DNA of 64,000 nucleotides from an uncultured Roseovarius sp. (GTDB lineage Bacteria; Pseudomonadota; Alphaproteobacteria; Rhodobacterales; Rhodobacteraceae), in the NCBI GenBank assembly GCA_947499555.1, contig CANMOU010000001.1, positions 744,001 through 808,000 of the forward strand, in the 5' to 3' direction. The position numbers and the translations under genes are program-made. Under the pieces are notes generated by a model that had not been told where the DNA came from, searched no databases, and saw only the letters and a list, made by a program, of their open reading frames with translations. Positions 60,393 to 64,000 of this stretch are shown one piece after another; position 1 is the first letter of the stretch; every line of letters begins with the position of its first letter.

Positions 60393-61529
60393 ATGCCGCT
60401 TGACCCTGCCCTGAATTCCCTTGGCTTTGCCAAGCCACCGAGCCAGACGCGCGTGGTCGTGGCCATGTCCGGCGGCGTGGACAGTTCCGTCGTGGCGGCA
60501 CAGCTGGCCGAAGAAGGCTATGACGTGGTCGGCGTGACGCTACAGCTCTACGATCACGGCGCGGCATTGGCCAAGAAAGGCGCCTGTTGCGCAGGCATCG
60601 ACATTCATGATGCGCGCCGCGTGGCCGAAGACATGGGGTTTCCCCATTATGTGCTCGACTATGAAAACATCTTCAAAGACGCGGTCATTGACGAGTTCGC
60701 CGACAGCTATCTCGCGGGTGCTACGCCTGTGCCTTGTATCCGCTGCAATGAGCGGGTGAAATTCAAGGATCTGCTGGAAACAGCCAAAGACCTTGAGGCC
60801 GATTGCATGGCCACAGGCCATTACATTCAACGCAAGCTGGGCGATCATGGTCCTGAATTGCATTGCGCGGCGGATGCCAACCGCGATCAGTCCTATTTCC
60901 TGTTCTCCACCACGCCGGAACAGCTTTCCTTCCTGCGCTTTCCGCTAGGCCATCTGCCAAGCAAGGCCGAAACCCGCGCGCTGGCGGCCAAATACGGCCT
61001 GCCTGTCGCCGACAAACCTGACAGCCAGGATATCTGCTTTGTGCCCAATGGCGATTATGCATCCGTGATCGAGAAACTGCGCCCCGGCGCGGCCGATCCC
61101 GGTGAGATCGTGCATGCCGATGGGCGGGTGCTGGGCACACATGAAGGCGTGATCCACTATACGATTGGCCAGCGCCGCGGTCTTGGCATCGGTGGGCTGA
61201 GTGAACCGCTTTACGTGGTCAAACTTGATGTCGATGCCAAACAGGTCATCGTTGGCCCGAAAGAGTTGCTGGCGACACGGCAGGTGCCGGTGCGCGAGAT
61301 CAACTGGCTGGGCGACACGCCGTTTGACAGCCAGCCCCAGTGGCATGTCTCGGTCAAAGTCCGCTCCACCCGCCCCCCGCGCGAGGCGGTGATCCGTCCC
61401 CTCTCGGCCACCACAGCCGAAATTGAGCTTCTGAACCCCGAAGAAGGCGTATCGCCCGGACAGGCCTGCGTGTTCTACGACACAGGCGGCACGCGTATCC
61501 TTGGTGGCGGTTGGATCTGGAAAGGCTGA
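60393..61529 (+). CDS. mnmA: tRNA-specific 2-thiouridylase
   Basis: MnmA thiolates U34 of tRNA(Lys), tRNA(Glu) and tRNA(Gln). The 378 residues contain the PP-loop [12 protein letters not shown] (near 25), the first active Cys in [12 protein letters not shown], and the second in [11 protein letters not shown]. The start is the ATG with GGAGG five bases upstream; longer in-frame sequence to 60105 lacks a site. It is divergent from sciP. Confidence 0.97.
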   Translation: MPLDPALNSLGFAKPPSQTRVVVAMSGGVDSSVVAAQLAEEGYDVVGVTLQLYDHGAALAKKGACCAGIDIHDARRVAEDMGFPHYVLDYENIFKDAVIDEFADSYLAGATPVPCIRCNERVKFKDLLETAKDLEADCMATGHYIQRKLGDHGPELHCAADANRDQSYFLFSTTPEQLSFLRFPLGHLPSKAETRALAAKYGLPVADKPDSQDICFVPNGDYASVIEKLRPGAADPGEIVHADGRVLGTHEGVIHYTIGQRRGLGIGGLSEPLYVVKLDVDAKQVIVGPKELLATRQVPVREINWLGDTPFDSQPQWHVSVKVRSTRPPREAVIRPLSATTAEIELLNPEEGVSPGQACVFYDTGGTRILGGGWIWKG

Positions 61530-61561
61530 CTGCATCGCATGCCGGGCAATCCTGCGCAGAC

Positions 61562-62743
61562 CTAGTTAATGACCACAAGTTCGCGCCGCACAGAGCATAG
61601 GCGCTCTCCACCCGTTTTGGTCACGACGAACGGCTCTGATATCCCCGCGCCGTAAGTCTCCAGCCACACCCCCGACTGGAAGTGGAAACACATCCCTTCC
61701 TGTAAGACGGTCATGTCGCCATCGCGGATGCTTGCGGTGCGCTCCCCCCAATCAGGCGGGTATGCCAGTCCGATAGAATATCCCACGCGGCTGTTTTTGA
61801 CATAGCCATGCTTTTTCAGGATGGATTGCCAGAGCTGGTTGACCTCATGGCAGGTCACGCCAGGTTTGGCCAGTTCAAGCGCGCGGTCGCCCCCTTCTAC
61901 GATCACCTCGGCCAGCTTTGCCATCTCTTCGGGCGGTTTGCCTATATGCGCGGTTCGCGTTAGCGGGACGTTGTAATGCCGTCTCGCTGCGGCCAGTTCC
62001 ATCACGACAAGGCCCTTCTCTGGCAAAGGCTCTTCGGTCCATGTCAGGTGTGGCGTGCTTGTCCCCTCACCGACCTGAATGAGCGGGCAAAGCCCGGTGT
62101 AATCCCCGAATTTCCCGTCCAGACCGATGACCTGGTCGCGATAGACCTCGGCCACCACTTCGTTTTGCCTGACACCCGGTGCCAGCTTGGCCAGCGCGTT
62201 CTCCATGACCTGCGTCACTAGCTGACCGCCTTCGCGCATATAGGCGATTTCAGCCGGTGACTTGATCAGCCTGGCCCAGTTCACCAATTCGCGGTTGTCC
62301 CCGATCTTTGCGTCGGGCAGACCGGCTATCATGTGATGATGCGCCCGCGCGGTGTAGTAATGCGCGTCAAAATCAACGCCGATCCGTGCCCTGCCCCAGC
62401 CCCGCGCCTTGATCAGATCGCACAGCTCATCAAAGGGATGTTGCGTCCGATGATGAACTAGCGGTTCGGAAAAAGCGATGATATTGCCCGCCGGCAGATC
62501 CGTTGTGATATGGGCGGATTTGGCATCCTGTTCGCGGCCGAACCAGATTGGCCATTCCTCGTCCAGATGCAAAATCACGGCCTGCGGCGTGTAAAAAGAC
62601 CAGCCGTCAAAGCCAGTGAGATATCCCATATTGGCCGGGTCCTGGCACATCAGCAGGTCGAAACCGCCCTGCACCATGCGGCCTTTCACATCGGCGATGC
62701 GACGCTGAAACTCTGACGGGTCAAAAGGTTTGGTATATCCCAA
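61562..62743 (-). CDS. Creatinase/ectoine-hydrolase-like M24 protein lacking metal ligands
   Basis: This 393-residue pita-bread-fold protein has an N-terminal creatinase domain (DPANMGYLTGFDGWSFYTPQAV) and a C-terminal M24 fold. The usual metal ligands are absent: VMELAAARRHYNVPLTRT and the GYSIGLAYPPDWGE segment lack the Asp, Asp and His set. This matches creatinase and DoeA (ectoine hydrolase), which need no metal. DoeA is the best guess by N-terminal similarity, but no other ectoine genes are here. It starts with TTG behind an AAGGGGA ribosome site. Confidence 0.7.
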   Translation of the reverse strand: MGYTKPFDPSEFQRRIADVKGRMVQGGFDLLMCQDPANMGYLTGFDGWSFYTPQAVILHLDEEWPIWFGREQDAKSAHITTDLPAGNIIAFSEPLVHHRTQHPFDELCDLIKARGWGRARIGVDFDAHYYTARAHHHMIAGLPDAKIGDNRELVNWARLIKSPAEIAYMREGGQLVTQVMENALAKLAPGVRQNEVVAEVYRDQVIGLDGKFGDYTGLCPLIQVGEGTSTPHLTWTEEPLPEKGLVVMELAAARRHYNVPLTRTAHIGKPPEEMAKLAEVIVEGGDRALELAKPGVTCHEVNQLWQSILKKHGYVKNSRVGYSIGLAYPPDWGERTASIRDGDMTVLQEGMCFHFQSGVWLETYGAGISEPFVVTKTGGERLCSVRRELVVIN

Positions 62744-62906
62744 GAAAAAGTCCCCTTCGAAAACTCGGCGCGGTGAGAGTGCACCAAACGCATCATTGCG
62801 GAATTGATCATGGTTTACTTGTGCACGTGCTGTCCAGATTTCTCATGCAAGCGGGCGGTTCCGTCCTTTCCCGCAAAGGGCCGGGCCAGGCAGCTAAGAT
62901 CCAGAC

Positions 62907-64000
62907 CTAGCCTATCCGCGCCAGTACAGCTTTCGCCGCGCGAAGCCCTGGATCTTCACCGCCCTCGCCAAGCCGTTCCATTGTCACCTGCATCGCCTCA
63001 AGCTGCGCATCGGGGTTTTGCATCATCTCCAACACCCCCTGGGCGATCAGATCAGGCTTGCAAAGCTCGCCGTTGAACTCCGGTACGGCGCGGGTTTCCG
63101 ATACCAGGTTGACCAGTGTCAGCGTGTCGATCTTCAGCATGCGCTTGATGATCTCGCGACTGATGCGGTTGACATCATAGGCGATGACCATCGGCGTGCG
63201 CGCCGCGGCCAGTTCCAGTGACACCGTGCCGGAAGCAGCCAGCGCAAAGTCGGCTGCGGCAAAGGCTGCGCGTTTGCGCGTGGCGTCCGGTGCTACCTCG
63301 CCTTCGGGGGCAACAACAACTGGCTGACCGGGCCACGCCTCGACAAGTTTGAGCACCTGCGCCTCACGCGCGGCTGTCGTGGGCACGACAAGGCGCAAAT
63401 CGGATCTCTGCTGCATGATCTTTTCAAGCGCAGCGCCAAAGATCGGACCAAGGCGGCTCACCTCGCCGCCTCTTGATCCGGGCAAGACCAGCAGGATAGG
63501 CGCATCCCGCAAATCATGCGCGTCTCGAAACGCCGCCATCTCTGCCGCATTCGCGCGCGGCTCGCTCACAACGGGATGGCCGACAAAATCACAGGCCATG
63601 CCGGCGGCTTCCATGTAAGGCGGCTCAAACGGCAAGAGCGCCAGCACATGGTCGATTACCCGCGCCATCTTTTCCGCCCGGCCCGGACGCCAGGCCCAGA
63701 CGGAGGGCGCGACATAATGCACGGTACGAATATCGCTGTTTTCCTTCACGATCTTGGCCACGCGCAGACAAAAGTCAGGGCTGTCAATCGAGATGATCAC
63801 ATCTGGCTCTGCGGCCAGGGCGGCTTCGGCGGTTTCGCGAATGCGGCGCTTGAGATGGAAGTATTTCGGCAAGACCTCGACCAGCCCCATGACGCTAAGC
63901 TCTTCCATGGCAAATAACGATTGCATGCCTTCGGCCTGCATCATCGGCCCGCCGACGCCAAGAAACTCTACCTCTGTCAGCGTCTTTAGCCCCGCCATGA
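62907..64000 (-). CDS. lpxB: Lipid-A-disaccharide synthase (5' end cut by window)
   Basis: LpxB joins UDP-diacylglucosamine and lipid X to form the lipid A disaccharide. More than 360 residues are visible, with VLPGSRGGEVSRLGPIF, SGTVSLELAAARTPMVIAYDVN and the segment ISIDSPDFCLRVAK. The usual N-terminal start (about 20 residues, including a GEPSGD-type motif) lies beyond base 64000, so the first visible Met is internal. It is separated by about 160 bases from the M24-type gene. Confidence 0.95.
   Translation of the reverse strand, partial: MAGLKTLTEVEFLGVGGPMMQAEGMQSLFAMEELSVMGLVEVLPKYFHLKRRIRETAEAALAAEPDVIISIDSPDFCLRVAKIVKENSDIRTVHYVAPSVWAWRPGRAEKMARVIDHVLALLPFEPPYMEAAGMACDFVGHPVVSEPRANAAEMAAFRDAHDLRDAPILLVLPGSRGGEVSRLGPIFGAALEKIMQQRSDLRLVVPTTAAREAQVLKLVEAWPGQPVVVAPEGEVAPDATRKRAAFAAADFALAASGTVSLELAAARTPMVIAYDVNRISREIIKRMLKIDTLTLVNLVSETRAVPEFNGELCKPDLIAQGVLEMMQNPDAQLEAMQVTMERLGEGGEDPGLRAAKAVLARIG

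Overview
The window looks like chromosomal DNA from a marine alphaproteobacterium of the order Rhodobacterales (Roseobacter group). The basis is a GC-rich sequence, ctrA next to a SciP-type DUF1153 gene, the DUF6456/DUF6477 pair, a Hint-domain secreted protein, a class II DAHP synthase, PstA/PstC with long N-terminal extensions, and GTTC-N7-GTTC (alphaproteobacterial LexA) boxes. I saw no tRNA, rRNA, CRISPR array, phage or insertion sequence. Most genes are core housekeeping, so the unusual content is in small genes and intergenic DNA.

Layout. 1-3758: a MATE exporter cut by the window edge, glutaryl-CoA dehydrogenase and a Hint-domain protein. 3836-11269: a complete phosphate regulon on the minus strand (phoR, Pho box, pstSCAB, phoU, phoB), preceded by gmk, a gamma-carbonic-anhydrase-like gene and yicC. 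13631-19577: a PAS protein, DAHP synthase, a GlxA-type regulator, a PQQ-type sugar dehydrogenase and a pilin-like small protein. 19590-25303: isoprenoid genes dxs, ispA and xseB, an APH-fold protein and a HerA-like ATPase. 25349-25785: a gene-free stretch with two strong terminators that probably encodes small RNAs. 25786-37822: IalB, an acidic adhesin-like protein, an lpxD-acp-KAS operon, an LdtD/MepK-like peptidoglycan pair, lipA, a candidate sRNA, DUF6456/DUF6477 and an MttB homologue.

38040-49162: guaA, an EamA transporter, a FadL-like porin behind a cluster of TGAC/GTCA palindromes, an uncharacterised ATPase, metA (acetyl-CoA type by its specificity residue), an alpha/beta hydrolase lipoprotein, ppk2-tetR, rplM-rpsI, and a MocR regulator divergent from a DUF1127 gene with shared palindromic operators. 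49218-64000: a thioesterase, an enoyl-CoA hydratase, trmFO, a methyltransferase, gluQRS, hisI, an IscU-like scaffold, a 40-residue membrane protein under tandem LexA boxes, recG-ligA, ctrA-sciP, mnmA, a creatinase/ectoine-hydrolase-like M24 protein and lpxB (cut by the window edge).

The most interesting candidate is the SOS-controlled 40-residue membrane protein at 54497-54619. It sits just downstream of recG, has four GTTC half-sites in its upstream region and its own terminator, and could be a SidA-like checkpoint peptide or a TisB-like membrane toxin. Next are the MocR/DUF1127 operator system, the three candidate small RNAs, and the palindrome cluster upstream of the FadL-like gene.
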